DNA of 64,000 nucleotides from Pedobacter steynii (GTDB lineage Bacteria > Bacteroidota > Bacteroidia > Sphingobacteriales > Sphingobacteriaceae), in contig NZ_FNGY01000010.1 of the NCBI RefSeq assembly GCF_900103665.1, positions 1-64,000 on the forward strand, in the 5' to 3' direction. Position numbers and translations under genes: made by a program. Below the pieces are notes generated by a model. The model saw only the letters and a program-made list of their open reading frames with translations, did no database searches and was not told the origin of the DNA. Shown here in pieces: positions 1 through 8,555 of the stretch (position 1 is the first letter of the stretch; each line of letters begins with the position of its first letter).

Positions 1-61
1 AAAAAACAGGTTAAATGGAAAGAGCCCGGTGGAATACCGAGCTCTCGTACAAAAAACTTAA
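1..61 (+). pseudogene. C-terminal end of IS3-family transposase (OrfB-like), cut by window edge
   Basis: Reading from base 2, an open frame ends at the TAA at 59-61 and encodes KNRLNGKSPVEYRALVQKT. The LNG-x-SPVEYR signature is typical of the extreme C-terminus of IS3-family OrfB (rve integrase) transposases, just after the last catalytic region. The rest of the gene lies to the left of the window, so whether the transposase is intact cannot be judged. A likely terminal inverted repeat follows ten bases later. The family call rests on a short motif plus the adjacent IS-like end, so the subgroup is not assigned. Confidence 0.7.
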
Positions 62-70
62 TTTTGAATC

Positions 71-94
71 TGTCCAACTTTTTGGGGTCACACC
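71..94 (+). mobile_element. Probable right terminal repeat of an IS3-like element
   Basis: The sequence TGTCCAACTTTTTGGGGTCA (71-90) resembles terminal inverted repeats of IS3-family elements, which on the opposite strand read roughly TGACCCC-A-rich-GTTGGACA. It sits ten bases after the stop codon of the transposase remnant, where such an end is expected. The exact outer boundary (about 90-94) and any target-site duplication cannot be fixed because the left end is outside the window. Confidence 0.6.
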
Positions 95-196
95 ACTTTT
101 TTTGTTAAAAGATATGGCTGCAGGCCGGGATTGGCCTATCCGGAGACTGGTTCGGAACGAAGAGCAATGAGCCAGGGATCAACCTCAGATCAAACC

Positions 197-242
197 CGTA
201 TAAAACACGAATTTTGTCCCTGTTCTATCCGTGCTTTATACG
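197..242. repeat. Inverted repeat, 13-bp arms with one mismatch
   Basis: CGTATAAAACACG (197-209) and CGTGCTTTATACG (230-242) are complementary except for one position and enclose a 20-base loop. The structure lies between the IS end and the stop codon of the holin-like gene (minus strand). No T-run follows on the minus strand, so it is not a standard rho-independent terminator, but it may still act as a 3' stem-loop. Confidence 0.45.
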
Positions 243-257
243 AAGCTGTTTAGCTGT

Positions 258-605
258 TTAGTCCTTATCTGTTCCTGCAATCGAGCCAAATACTGCTTTA
301 ATTAAAGCGACTACAATCGCAAGAAATGCAGCTGCCCAAAATCCACTGGTATTGAAGCTGCTCATCATGTTGTCTACCAATAAAATCATTAACACCGTAA
401 TGATAAAGGATACCAGGCCAAGTGTAAGAAAGTTGATGGGAAAGGTGAAAATGCGTAAGATCGTTCCAATGGTCGCATTGGCCAATGAAATTAGTACTGC
501 GGCGACGATAGCGGCCCAATAGCTGTCTACATGAACTCCCGGAATGAGTTTTGCGCCCAGAAATACAGCGAGTCCTAATAATAAAATTTCTACAATGAGT
601 CTCAT
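258..605 (-). CDS. Phage holin family 4-like small membrane protein
   Basis: A 115-residue, almost entirely hydrophobic protein with about four predicted membrane segments (roughly residues 3-22, 28-50, 55-77, 88-108) separated by short polar turns. Length, spacing and the N-terminus (MRLIVEILLLGLAVFL) match the widespread 'phage holin family 4, superfamily IV' of small bacterial membrane proteins. Despite the name these are usually chromosomal proteins of unknown function, not phage lysis proteins, and no phage genes are nearby. The ATG is only 18 bp from the divergent lipoprotein start, so each promoter must lie partly inside the neighbouring coding sequence. Family call fairly sure; function unknown. 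Confidence 0.8.
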   Translation of the reverse strand: MRLIVEILLLGLAVFLGAKLIPGVHVDSYWAAIVAAVLISLANATIGTILRIFTFPINFLTLGLVSFIITVLMILLVDNMMSSFNTSGFWAAAFLAIVVALIKAVFGSIAGTDKD

Positions 606-623
606 AATGTTTAATTTAGTGGT

Positions 624-1058
624 ATGTTAAAATGTTTTGTAAAGCTGACAGGAGTAATGTGCTCCATGGGTTTGTTTTTTGCCTGTTCCAATGCAAATAA
701 TAAGCCACTTTCCATAGATTTTTCTTCGGATAGTACAAAAATTGTAATTAGCCATATTGACAGGACCGGATTGCTGGAGCTTAAAAATAGCAGTAAAGGG
801 GATTCGAGCCTGAATGAGATGCTCTCTGTTCTTCAGACTCCTTCGGAACAGGATTCTGCCATCAGAGAAGAGCCGATTGCAGGAAAGGTGATGTTAACTG
901 ATAGCAATATCGTGTTTGTTCCTGCGCAGCCTTTCGTAAAAGGACGTGATTATCTGGTGATTACGCATTTAAACATCCGCTTTGGAGGTGTTGAAGAGAT
1001 TGTCAAAGGGAAAGTCAGCTATAGCATCAAGCCTCAACAAAAATTCTTAAAGAGGTAA
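624..1058 (+). CDS. Hypothetical lipoprotein
   Basis: A 144-residue protein with a lipoprotein signal: positively charged start, hydrophobic stretch and lipobox GLFFAC with the lipidated Cys near residue 21. The remainder (about 120 residues) is soluble and beta-rich in character, with a segment (about 75-125) that reads like a single immunoglobulin-like domain of the kind found in Bacteroidota surface lipoproteins. It should be anchored to the inner or outer membrane. It starts 18 bp from the divergent holin-like gene. I do not recognise a specific family and assign no function. Confidence 0.7.
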   Translation: MLKCFVKLTGVMCSMGLFFACSNANNKPLSIDFSSDSTKIVISHIDRTGLLELKNSSKGDSSLNEMLSVLQTPSEQDSAIREEPIAGKVMLTDSNIVFVPAQPFVKGRDYLVITHLNIRFGGVEEIVKGKVSYSIKPQQKFLKR

Positions 1059-1180
1059 ACGATCGTTTTGCTGATCCTCAGATGGCTGTGCCTCCTGCTC
1101 TTCGGATGTATCTTGTTGAAAAAGTTGTACATACATTGCACATAAGATGATTCTCATTTTTATTTTGAAAAAATATTTCC

Positions 1181-1188
1181 TATCTTTG
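1181..1188 (+). promoter_or_regulatory. -7 promoter element before rimP
   Basis: TATCTTTG matches the Bacteroidota primary sigma -7 consensus TAnnTTTG exactly. A TTTTG lies at 1163-1167, closer than the usual spacing of about 19-21, so the -33 partner is uncertain. Transcription would start near 1195 and run through the stem-loop before rimP. Confidence 0.6.
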
Positions 1189-1205
1189 CATTTGTAATAG
1201 AGGGC

Positions 1206-1231
1206 AAGAGGGGGCAGAAGTCCCCTCTTTT
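1206..1231 (+). promoter_or_regulatory. Terminator-like hairpin in the rimP leader
   Basis: AAGAGGGG (1206-1213) pairs with CCCCTCTT (1222-1229) around an 8-base loop and is followed by a T-rich tract. It lies between the -7 element at 1181 and the rimP start at 1252, so it is within the predicted leader and looks like an intrinsic terminator or attenuator controlling entry into the rimP-nusA operon. No peptide or ligand-binding fold was recognised. Confidence 0.6.
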
Positions 1232-1251
1232 CTTTTATTTGGAAATTGGTT

Positions 1252-1716
1252 ATGCAGGTAGAAAAAAGAGTTACAGCGTTAGTTGAAGAGAAAATTTCGG
1301 ATAGGCCGGAGTTGTTTTTGGTAGAGGTAAAAATGCTTCCAAACAATAAGCTTATTATTCATGTCGATGGCGATGAGGGAATCAGTATTCAGGATTGTGC
1401 CGCAATCAGCAGACATGTAGGCTTCCATCTGGAAGAGGAAAATACGATTGAAAAAGCGTATAATTTAGAAGTTTCTTCTCCTGGTGTAGGCGAGCCGCTT
1501 AAACTTCAAAGACAATATGTGAAAAATATTGGAAGAGAATTAAGTGTGAAATTGAATGGCGGAGAAATTAAAGAAGGGAAGCTGCTTTCTGTAGAGGATC
1601 ATAGCATAACCATCGAAGCGAAGGTGAAAGAAAAAGGTAAAAAGGCGCAACTGGTAGAAACCAGCATCGACTTTAGTAATATAACAGAAACAAAGGTTTT
1701 AATTTCATTTAAATAA
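1252..1716 (+). CDS. rimP: Ribosome maturation factor RimP
   Basis: A 154-residue protein of the RimP (YhbC/DUF150) family, which helps assemble the 30S subunit. The N-terminal alpha/beta domain includes the conserved stretch around VDGDEGISIQDCAAISR and the family signature LEVSSPGVGEPL (about residues 75-86), followed by the small SH3-like C-terminal barrel (about 90-154). The ATG at 1252 was preferred over an in-frame TTG six bases upstream. nusA begins two bases after the stop, so the pair is co-transcribed, as in most bacteria. A terminator-like leader hairpin precedes it. Confidence 0.95.
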   Translation: MQVEKRVTALVEEKISDRPELFLVEVKMLPNNKLIIHVDGDEGISIQDCAAISRHVGFHLEEENTIEKAYNLEVSSPGVGEPLKLQRQYVKNIGRELSVKLNGGEIKEGKLLSVEDHSITIEAKVKEKGKKAQLVETSIDFSNITETKVLISFK

Positions 1717-1718
1717 AA

Positions 1719-2954
1719 ATGAGCAATATTAATTTAATCGATTCATTTCAGGAATTCAAAGAGTTCAAGAACATCGACCGTCCTACAGTGATTAGTGTGC
1801 TGGAAGAGGTATTCCGCAGTATGTTGCGTAAAAAATACGGTACTGATGAGAATTGTGACGTAATCGTTAACCCGGACAACGGAGATTTGGAAATCTGGCG
1901 TACAAGAAAAGTGATGGAGGATGGTTTTTCTGAAGATGATGACCTGGAGATCGAACTTGCTGAAGTAAAGCTTTTGGATGCTGATATGGAAGTTGGCGAC
2001 GATTACATTGAGCAGATCACTTTAGAAAGCTTTGGCCGCAGAGCGATATTAGCTGCACGCCAGACGCTTGTTTCCAAAGTATTGGAATTAGAAAAAGACG
2101 AGATCTTTAAAAAATATAAGGATAGGGTTGGAGAGATTGTAACAGGAGAAGTTTACCAGGTTTGGAAAAAAGAAACGTTGGTGCTGGATGATGAAGGCAA
2201 CGAGTTGATGATGCCTAAAACTGAACAGATCCCTGCCGATTACTTCAAAAAAGGCGATACTGTCCGTGCGGTAATTTTAAAAGTAGACATGGTGAATGCT
2301 ACTCCTAAAATTATCATTTCAAGGATCGCCCCTGAGTTCTTACAGCGTTTGTTCGAAATTGAGGTTCCGGAGATTTTTGATGGTTTAATTACCATTAAGA
2401 AAATCGTTCGCGAGCCAGGAGAAAGAGCGAAGGTTGCTGTGGAGTCTTATGACGACAGAATTGATCCGGTTGGCGCTTGTGTGGGTATGAAAGGTTCAAG
2501 GATACATGGTATCGTAAGAGAACTTAAAAATGAAAACATTGATGTGATCAATTTCACCAACAATATTTCACTATACATCACCAGGGCATTAAGCCCGGCA
2601 AAAATCACTTCTATTAAGTTAGATGATGAAACAAAACACGCTTCGGTATATTTGAAACCAGATCAGGTTTCATTGGCTATCGGTAGAGGTGGACACAACA
2701 TTAAACTGGCTGGTAAATTAACCGGTTACGAAATTGATGTGTATCGTGAAGCAGGCGAAGAAGATGAAGATGTGGATATCGAAGAATTCTCGGATGAAAT
2801 CGATAGCTGGATCATCGATGAGCTGAAAGCGATCGGTTGTGATACCGCAAAAAGTGTACTTGCACTTTCAATTGATGAGTTGGTAAAACGTACCGATCTT
2901 GAAGAAGAAACCATCAAAGAAGTGATGAGTATATTAAAATCAGAGTTTGAATAA
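1719..2954 (+). CDS. nusA: Transcription termination/antitermination factor NusA
   Basis: A 411-residue NusA, which binds RNA polymerase and nascent RNA to modulate pausing, termination and antitermination. Visible domains: N-terminal polymerase-binding domain (about 1-125), S1 domain (about 135-200, GEIVTGEVYQV), KH1 with GxxG-type GMKGSRI (about 250-275) and KH2 with AIGRGGHNIKLA (about 320-345). The tail is acidic and carries a helix-hairpin-helix-like segment (IDELKAIGCDTAKSVLALS). It lacks the duplicated acidic repeats of E. coli NusA, which is normal outside Proteobacteria. Directly downstream of rimP; infB follows after 116 bp with its own promoter-like site. Confidence 0.96.
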   Translation: MSNINLIDSFQEFKEFKNIDRPTVISVLEEVFRSMLRKKYGTDENCDVIVNPDNGDLEIWRTRKVMEDGFSEDDDLEIELAEVKLLDADMEVGDDYIEQITLESFGRRAILAARQTLVSKVLELEKDEIFKKYKDRVGEIVTGEVYQVWKKETLVLDDEGNELMMPKTEQIPADYFKKGDTVRAVILKVDMVNATPKIIISRIAPEFLQRLFEIEVPEIFDGLITIKKIVREPGERAKVAVESYDDRIDPVGACVGMKGSRIHGIVRELKNENIDVINFTNNISLYITRALSPAKITSIKLDDETKHASVYLKPDQVSLAIGRGGHNIKLAGKLTGYEIDVYREAGEEDEDVDIEEFSDEIDSWIIDELKAIGCDTAKSVLALSIDELVKRTDLEEETIKEVMSILKSEFE

Positions 2955-3032
2955 ACGTTATCTTGAATAGGTGCGAACTATGTGGCAATTAAAAACAAAT
3001 CACATACCCATGAAATAAACAAGAATAAACGT

Positions 3033-3040
3033 TACTTTTG
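3033..3040 (+). promoter_or_regulatory. -7 promoter element before infB
   Basis: TACTTTTG matches TAnnTTTG and lies 30 bases before the infB ATG, giving a predicted start of transcription near 3047. No clear -33 TTTG is visible. It could supplement read-through from rimP-nusA. Confidence 0.45.
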
Positions 3041-3070
3041 TATAAGAATTAAAGAAAAAATAGGATATCA

Positions 3071-6000
3071 ATGTCAGACGACAAACCAATAATTTTATTT
3101 AAAGCAGTTAAGGAACTTAACGTAGGCATTGCTACGGCCGTTGAGTTTTTAGAAAAGAAAGGCTTTTCTGTTGAGAATAAACCCACTACTAAGCTCTCCC
3201 GCGACATGTATAATGCGCTGTTGAAAGAGTTTCAGGGCGATAAGATCGTAAAAGAAGAAGCCAATCAGATTGTTATTGGTAAAATTCGTCGTGATGAGCC
3301 GGAAGTGACTGAGAAAGTTGCGGAAGCACCTAGAAAAAATGTAGAATTCGAAAATGAAGGCATTCTTATTAAGAACCTTCATTCGTATACTCCTCCTGTA
3401 GAGAAACCTAAAGAAGAAGCTCCCGCAAAACCGGCAGCTCCAGTGGTGGAAAAAACAGAAGAGAAACCTGAAGAGGGAGCATTGCCGGGTGTGAAAATAG
3501 TAGGAAAAATCAATCTTGATGATTTAAACGCTAAAACCCGTCCGGTGAAGAAAGAAGAAGCACCTGAAGCGCCTCAGCCTGTGGCTGAAGCTCCTAAAGT
3601 GGTAGAACCAACACCAGCCCCTGCTCCAGTGGAGAAAGCACCTGTAGAAGAGAAACCAGTAGAGAAACCAGTGGAAGCCGTAAAGGAAGAAGTGGTTAAA
3701 CCTGTAGTAGAACAACCTAAGGTGGAAGAGACTCCAAAGCCTGTTGAGCAACCTGTTGCAAAAACAGAGCCCGAAGTAAAAGAAACTCCTAAACCAGTGG
3801 AAGCACCAAAAATAGTTGAAACGCCGAAAGTTGTGGAAACCCCTAAAGTTGAAAAAACAGATGAGGTAGAAGTGATTAAAGCACGTTCTGTAAAACTTTC
3901 AGGACCTAATATCATCGGTAAGATCGTTTTACCTACCACACCAGATCGTAAATCATCTCCTGTAGCCTCTTCGGCCGACAGCAATGATGCGAAAAGGAAA
4001 CGTAAGCGTAAAAAGACTCCAGGGCAACACCCGGGACAGGGAGGTAACACTCCAACAGGAAATCAGCAGGCAGGCGGCCAGGCAGGACAAGGTACTACAG
4101 CACCAAAACCGGCTCCGACCTTTACCAACAGACCTGATTTCAGGAACAATACTAACAATACCGCCAACAGGCCTAACTTTAGAAACAACAAACCAGGAGC
4201 TCCTGGAAGCGGTCCTAAGGAAGAACCTACGGAAAAAGAAATACAAGACCAGATCAAAGCAACACTTGCACGTTTAAGTGGCGCTGGTAAATCGGGTAAA
4301 TTTGCTCAACGTGCTAAACTACGTCGTCAGAAACGTGATGATGTTGCCCTTTCGGCAGATGAAGCAGCAATGGAGCAGGAATTACAATCCAAAGTGTTAA
4401 GGGTGACGGAATTTGTTACGGCAAATGAGTTGGCTACGATGATGGATGAGCCGGTAACTAAAATTATCGGAACCTGTATGAGCCTGGGAATGTTCGTATC
4501 CATCAACCAACGTTTGGATGCAGAAACATTAACCATTGTAGCAGATGAGTTTGGTTACGAAATTCAATTCGTTAAACCGGATGATGAAAGCGATATCGTT
4601 ATCGAGGAAGAAGATAATGACGAAGATTTAGAGCCAAGAGCTCCGGTAGTGACGATCATGGGTCACGTCGATCATGGTAAGACCTCATTGCTGGATTATA
4701 TCCGTAAAGCAAACGTAGTGGCTGGTGAGGCCGGTGGTATTACACAGCACATTGGTGCTTATATGGTGACCACACCTACAGGTAAGAAAGTTACTTTCTT
4801 AGATACTCCCGGTCACGAAGCCTTTACGGCGATGCGTGCACGTGGTGCGAAAGTAGCCGATATTGCCATCATTGTTGTTGCTTCGGATGATGCGGTGATG
4901 CCACAGACTAAAGAGGCCATCAACCATGCTCAGGCTGCAGGCGTACCATTGGTATTTGCCTTCACAAAAATTGATAAACCGGGTGCAAACTCAGATAAAA
5001 TACGTGAACAATTATCCATCATGAATATCCTGGTAGAGGATTGGGGAGGTAACTTCCAGTCGCAGGAGATTTCAGGTAAGAGCGGACTGAACGTAGACTT
5101 GTTATTAGAGAAAGTTTTATTGGAAGCAGAATTGCTTGACCTTAAAGCGAACCCTAACAAACGTGCTACAGGTAGTGTAATCGAAGCGACCTTAGATAAA
5201 GGACGTGGTATTGTAACTACAGTGCTTGTTCAGGCAGGTACGTTGAAAATCGGAGATCCGATTCTGGCAGGTAGTTATAGCGGACGTGTTAAAGCGTTGT
5301 TTAACGAACGTGGGCAGAAAGTAGATAAAGCAGGACCTTCAGTACCGGTACAGGTATTGGGTATGCAGGGTGCCCCTACAGCGGGTGATCGATTCAATGC
5401 ATTGGAAAGTGAAGTTGAGGCGAGAGAAATTGCCAACAAACGTTTACAACTAATGCGTGAGCAGGGTCTTCGTACGCAGAAACACATTACACTGGATGAG
5501 ATCGGTCGCCGTTTGGCAATCGGTAACTTTAAAGAGCTGAACCTGATTGTTAAAGGTGACGTGGATGGTTCAATTGAGGCATTATCTGACTCATTGCTGA
5601 AACTGTCTACTGAAGAGATTCAAATCAATATCATTAGTAAAGCGGTAGGTCAGATCTCTGAATCTGATGTATTGTTAGCTTCTGCTTCTGATGCGATCAT
5701 CATTGGTTTCCAGGTTCGTCCTTCTTCAGGGGCGCGTAAACTGGCCGAGGCTGAACAAATTGACATCAGGTTATATTCTATCATCTACGATGCAATCAAT
5801 GAGATTAAAGCGGCGATGGAAGGTATGTTGGCTCCGGAGTTTGAAGAGAAAATCACCGCGAATGTGGAGATCAGAGAAACCTTTAAAATCACGAAAGTGG
5901 GAACCATTGCAGGATGTATGGTATTGGATGGTACGATTACACGTAACAGCAAAATCCGTATCGTTAGAGATGGTGTGGTAGTTTACACAGGTGAACTTGC

Positions 6001-6142
6001 TTCATTGAAACGTTATAAAGATGACGTGAAAGAGGTAGCTAGAGGTTACGAGTGTGGATTGAACATTCATAACTTTAACAACATCGAAGTAGGTGATATC
6101 GTTGAAGCTTACGAGCAGGTAGAAGTAAAAAGGAAACTTTAA
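3071..6142 (+). CDS. infB: Translation initiation factor IF-2
   Basis: A 1023-residue IF-2, the GTPase that brings initiator tRNA to the 30S subunit. An N-terminal IF2_N domain (about 1-55) is followed by a very long low-complexity linker: Pro/Glu/Lys/Val-rich (about 95-270), then Gly/Gln/Asn/Pro-rich (about 310-380). A second IF2_N-like domain occupies about 455-510. The G domain begins near residue 530 with GHVDHGKTSLLDYI, then DTPGHEAF and the FTKIDKPGA loop, followed by the beta-barrel domain, IF-2 domain 3 and the C-terminal tRNA-binding barrel. Length is at the upper end of the family because of the linker. A strong bidirectional terminator follows. Confidence 0.97.
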   Translation: MSDDKPIILFKAVKELNVGIATAVEFLEKKGFSVENKPTTKLSRDMYNALLKEFQGDKIVKEEANQIVIGKIRRDEPEVTEKVAEAPRKNVEFENEGILIKNLHSYTPPVEKPKEEAPAKPAAPVVEKTEEKPEEGALPGVKIVGKINLDDLNAKTRPVKKEEAPEAPQPVAEAPKVVEPTPAPAPVEKAPVEEKPVEKPVEAVKEEVVKPVVEQPKVEETPKPVEQPVAKTEPEVKETPKPVEAPKIVETPKVVETPKVEKTDEVEVIKARSVKLSGPNIIGKIVLPTTPDRKSSPVASSADSNDAKRKRKRKKTPGQHPGQGGNTPTGNQQAGGQAGQGTTAPKPAPTFTNRPDFRNNTNNTANRPNFRNNKPGAPGSGPKEEPTEKEIQDQIKATLARLSGAGKSGKFAQRAKLRRQKRDDVALSADEAAMEQELQSKVLRVTEFVTANELATMMDEPVTKIIGTCMSLGMFVSINQRLDAETLTIVADEFGYEIQFVKPDDESDIVIEEEDNDEDLEPRAPVVTIMGHVDHGKTSLLDYIRKANVVAGEAGGITQHIGAYMVTTPTGKKVTFLDTPGHEAFTAMRARGAKVADIAIIVVASDDAVMPQTKEAINHAQAAGVPLVFAFTKIDKPGANSDKIREQLSIMNILVEDWGGNFQSQEISGKSGLNVDLLLEKVLLEAELLDLKANPNKRATGSVIEATLDKGRGIVTTVLVQAGTLKIGDPILAGSYSGRVKALFNERGQKVDKAGPSVPVQVLGMQGAPTAGDRFNALESEVEAREIANKRLQLMREQGLRTQKHITLDEIGRRLAIGNFKELNLIVKGDVDGSIEALSDSLLKLSTEEIQINIISKAVGQISESDVLLASASDAIIIGFQVRPSSGARKLAEAEQIDIRLYSIIYDAINEIKAAMEGMLAPEFEEKITANVEIRETFKITKVGTIAGCMVLDGTITRNSKIRIVRDGVVVYTGELASLKRYKDDVKEVARGYECGLNIHNFNNIEVGDIVEAYEQVEVKRKL

Positions 6143-6163
6143 ATTCCCTGTTATCGAATACAT

Positions 6164-6199
6164 AAAAGAGCCAGCATCATTGTGATGACTGGCTCTTTT
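6164..6199. terminator. Bidirectional terminator between infB and the GT61 gene
   Basis: AAAAGAGCCAG (6164-6174) and CTGGCTCTTTT (6189-6199) form an 11-bp stem with A- and T-runs on both sides, suited to ending infB on the plus strand and the convergent glycosyltransferase gene on the minus strand. Confidence 0.85.
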
Positions 6200-6211
6200 C
6201 TTTGGGAAAGA

Positions 6212-7279
6212 TTATTCCATCATCGAAAGTGTACTTTTTAGTAATGCGATGTCGATTGTTAAATTGCAACCCTCTCCTTCAATTACCAGATTTTCATCAT
6301 CTGGAGTCCCAAATAAATAATAATATTTTAGACGAAGTGCCTTAGCCAGATGCCAGAAACACTGATTGTGGTAGATTTTATTTCTTCTGAATTCGAGTAC
6401 AGATCCCTCCGGATGTAGATACAGCATGTTGACCAGGCCTGCCCCATGCATTGCAACAATGGATTTTGCAGTCGCAGTAAGGGCAACTTGTTCTTCAAAA
6501 CTATAATCTTCATATCGGATTACTTCATACCCAAAATCCTTAACAGCCGCCAATACTTCGGGCTCATTTAATACTTTCCTATATCTTGCCTTGTCCCTGG
6601 TAATGTATAATTTTCTGTTCGGGCGCTGCGAATAATCGACCCTCGTCGAAATAAATGCCTGCATATCCTGCATGATCTTATCATTGATATAGCCGCTCAG
6701 GCAGGTATGGGTTAGCACAGACAGTTTCTTCACCTTAACCAACTCGTCCTCCTGGATAAATTCTATAGCAGCAGGTTGGAGTTCTAAAAAAGCCAGACTT
6801 TTTAAGCCCTGATCCCTTACGTAAGCAGTGTCCGGGAGTAGAAGGGTGTAATCTTTAAGTCTGTCTTTTACGACAAATAACCTGGGCAGAAGGTCACAAA
6901 ACCAATGGTAGTGTGCATTGGTCCAATCATCATAGACCAACAGGTAATTCGCCTCTTTAAGGATTTTTTTTTTCTTGATCAGGACCCTTTTTATATAATG
7001 CTTGATGCTGAAAAATTTTGGGTAGAGCTGTTCATCAATCAGGTTAATTTTGCTTAACCGGAATTTCGCCTCTTCGTAGATAAACCCTCTTTTATCAACA
7101 ATACAATTTTTTAAATCAATCAGCTGCACGTCGTAAGTGCGATACGAAAATTCATCTTTACAGAAGTCGAGTTCACCTTCTATATAGTTTTCTGGCATTT
7201 TTCGGGTGATAGCATAACTATCCAGGATGTTTTCGGTCATGTAATTTGCTTTCGGACAAGCATTTTTGCTTAAGCGCAA
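6212..7279 (-). CDS. Glycosyltransferase family 61 protein
   Basis: A 355-residue protein resembling the GT61/DUF563 family (xylosyl- and N-acetylglucosaminyl-type transferases). Family marks include the DDWTNAHYHWFCDLLPRL segment (about 120-135), the RKLYITRDKARYR motif in the middle and the MHGAGLVNMLYLHPEGSVLEF motif near residue 280. It has no signal peptide and should act in the cytoplasm or at the inner membrane on a lipid-linked glycan. It is the leftmost gene of the glycan island and is convergent with infB. An ATG 39 bases into the frame could also serve as start. Donor and acceptor sugars cannot be deduced. Confidence 0.82.
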   Translation of the reverse strand: MRLSKNACPKANYMTENILDSYAITRKMPENYIEGELDFCKDEFSYRTYDVQLIDLKNCIVDKRGFIYEEAKFRLSKINLIDEQLYPKFFSIKHYIKRVLIKKKKILKEANYLLVYDDWTNAHYHWFCDLLPRLFVVKDRLKDYTLLLPDTAYVRDQGLKSLAFLELQPAAIEFIQEDELVKVKKLSVLTHTCLSGYINDKIMQDMQAFISTRVDYSQRPNRKLYITRDKARYRKVLNEPEVLAAVKDFGYEVIRYEDYSFEEQVALTATAKSIVAMHGAGLVNMLYLHPEGSVLEFRRNKIYHNQCFWHLAKALRLKYYYLFGTPDDENLVIEGEGCNLTIDIALLKSTLSMME

Positions 7280-7382
7280 ATATAAAATTATTTATGGGAA
7301 GGTTTTAAATGCAGGATAGGAGATAAGTTTTGAAACATGTTTGATTTTAGATTAACTTCGTTTCCATATTTTGAGTTTAACC

Positions 7383-8549
7383 ATGGGATTAAGGAGGATT
7401 ATAAAAAATCGGTTTGGAAAGCATACCGATGCTAAGAAAGAAATCATCAATGTATATCATACCAGCCACAACAGGCATGTTTTGATTTCCTATATTGTTT
7501 ATCCTTTTCAATCCGCTAATCAGTTTACACATCAGAATTATATAACTGCTCATATTGCTGCAGAGTGTTTTTCGGCTCTGGGATACAATGTAGATGTAGT
7601 CGATTATATGGATCAGAATCTGGTGATAGATTACGGTAAGTATTCTGTTATTTTTGGCTTGGGGTATAATTTTGAGCAATCATTTTACCACCCCGACAGG
7701 TCTATTCCCCGAATTCATTTTGTAACCGGTGCTCATGAAGATTTGCATAATAAGATGAGTCTGGCTAGCATGGAAGATTTCTATCAGCTTTCGGGCTTAT
7801 GGCTTGCAAATGAAGCCAACGTAATGAAAAATATCTGCTATTATTCCAATTTCAGTGCAGATTTGGACATCATATTTGCACATGGGCTTGTGCTGAATGA
7901 TTATCGGGCGAGAGTAAAAAATCCGGTTTGCAGTCTAAATAATAACGTTCTCAACGCCTTTGAAGGATTTAAACCAAAATCTAAGGAAGGACGAACTTCT
8001 AATTTCTTGTTTTTAAGTGGGGCAAAGCTAATTACCAAGGGCCTTTTTATATTATTGGAGGTAGCGAGATTGCGACAGGATTTAAATTTTTACATTGTCG
8101 TACAGCAAATGGATGAAAGCTTTGAGCGGTACTACCAGGATCTGCTGCTGCAGGAAGGGACAAATGTTCGTCTTTATAAGAACATCAGGATGGACTCAGA
8201 AGAGATGAAAGGGATTGTGGAGGCTTGTACTTATTGTGTTGCCCCAAGTTACATCGATGGCCTTCCTGGTGGCACTATTGAGCCAATGGCCGGCGGACTA
8301 ATTCCTATTGTGAGTAAGTATTGCGGTCTGCCTGCGGAAAGGTTTATTTTTGAAATGGAAGGTTTATCGCCGGAGGTGCTGAATGAGACTATAAATCAGG
8401 TTTTGGCATTGGATGATGATACTTATATGGAATACAGTAATGCGGTAAAGGAATACACCCGAGCTAATTTTTCAGGTGATCATATGAAAAAGGAATTAAT
8501 GAGCATATTGACGTCTGAGCTTTCAGGCGTATTAAATTATAGAAAATAG
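7383..8549 (+). CDS. Glycosyltransferase (GT4-type, GT-B fold)
   Basis: A 388-residue protein whose C-terminal half looks like a GT-B glycosyltransferase domain: LFLSGAKLITKGLFILLEVA (about 210-230) and the donor-binding region with PSYIDGLPGGTIEPMAGGLIPI (about 295-315), where an E-x-M-A-x-G pattern replaces the usual E-x7-E. The N-terminal half shows no recognised acceptor domain. The ATG at 7383 was chosen over an in-frame TTG twelve bases upstream. A methyltransferase gene begins seven bases downstream, so the two probably act on the same glycan. Family sure; sugar specificity unknown. Confidence 0.8.
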   Translation: MGLRRIIKNRFGKHTDAKKEIINVYHTSHNRHVLISYIVYPFQSANQFTHQNYITAHIAAECFSALGYNVDVVDYMDQNLVIDYGKYSVIFGLGYNFEQSFYHPDRSIPRIHFVTGAHEDLHNKMSLASMEDFYQLSGLWLANEANVMKNICYYSNFSADLDIIFAHGLVLNDYRARVKNPVCSLNNNVLNAFEGFKPKSKEGRTSNFLFLSGAKLITKGLFILLEVARLRQDLNFYIVVQQMDESFERYYQDLLLQEGTNVRLYKNIRMDSEEMKGIVEACTYCVAPSYIDGLPGGTIEPMAGGLIPIVSKYCGLPAERFIFEMEGLSPEVLNETINQVLALDDDTYMEYSNAVKEYTRANFSGDHMKKELMSILTSELSGVLNYRK

Positions 8550-8555
8550 GAGCTA

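Noticed and set aside
258..605. Holin-like protein as evidence of a prophage
   Set aside because: This family is common on bacterial chromosomes and no other phage gene is in the window.
1047..1346. Minus-strand open frame of 99 codons over the rimP leader
   Set aside because: It overlaps the rimP start and the leader hairpin and has no recognisable features; the plus-strand gene is the supported one.
3574..4050. Minus-strand open frame of about 158 codons rich in Ser, Thr and Gly
   Set aside because: It is antisense to the repetitive Pro/Glu/Lys linker of infB and merely mirrors its composition; no start context or family.
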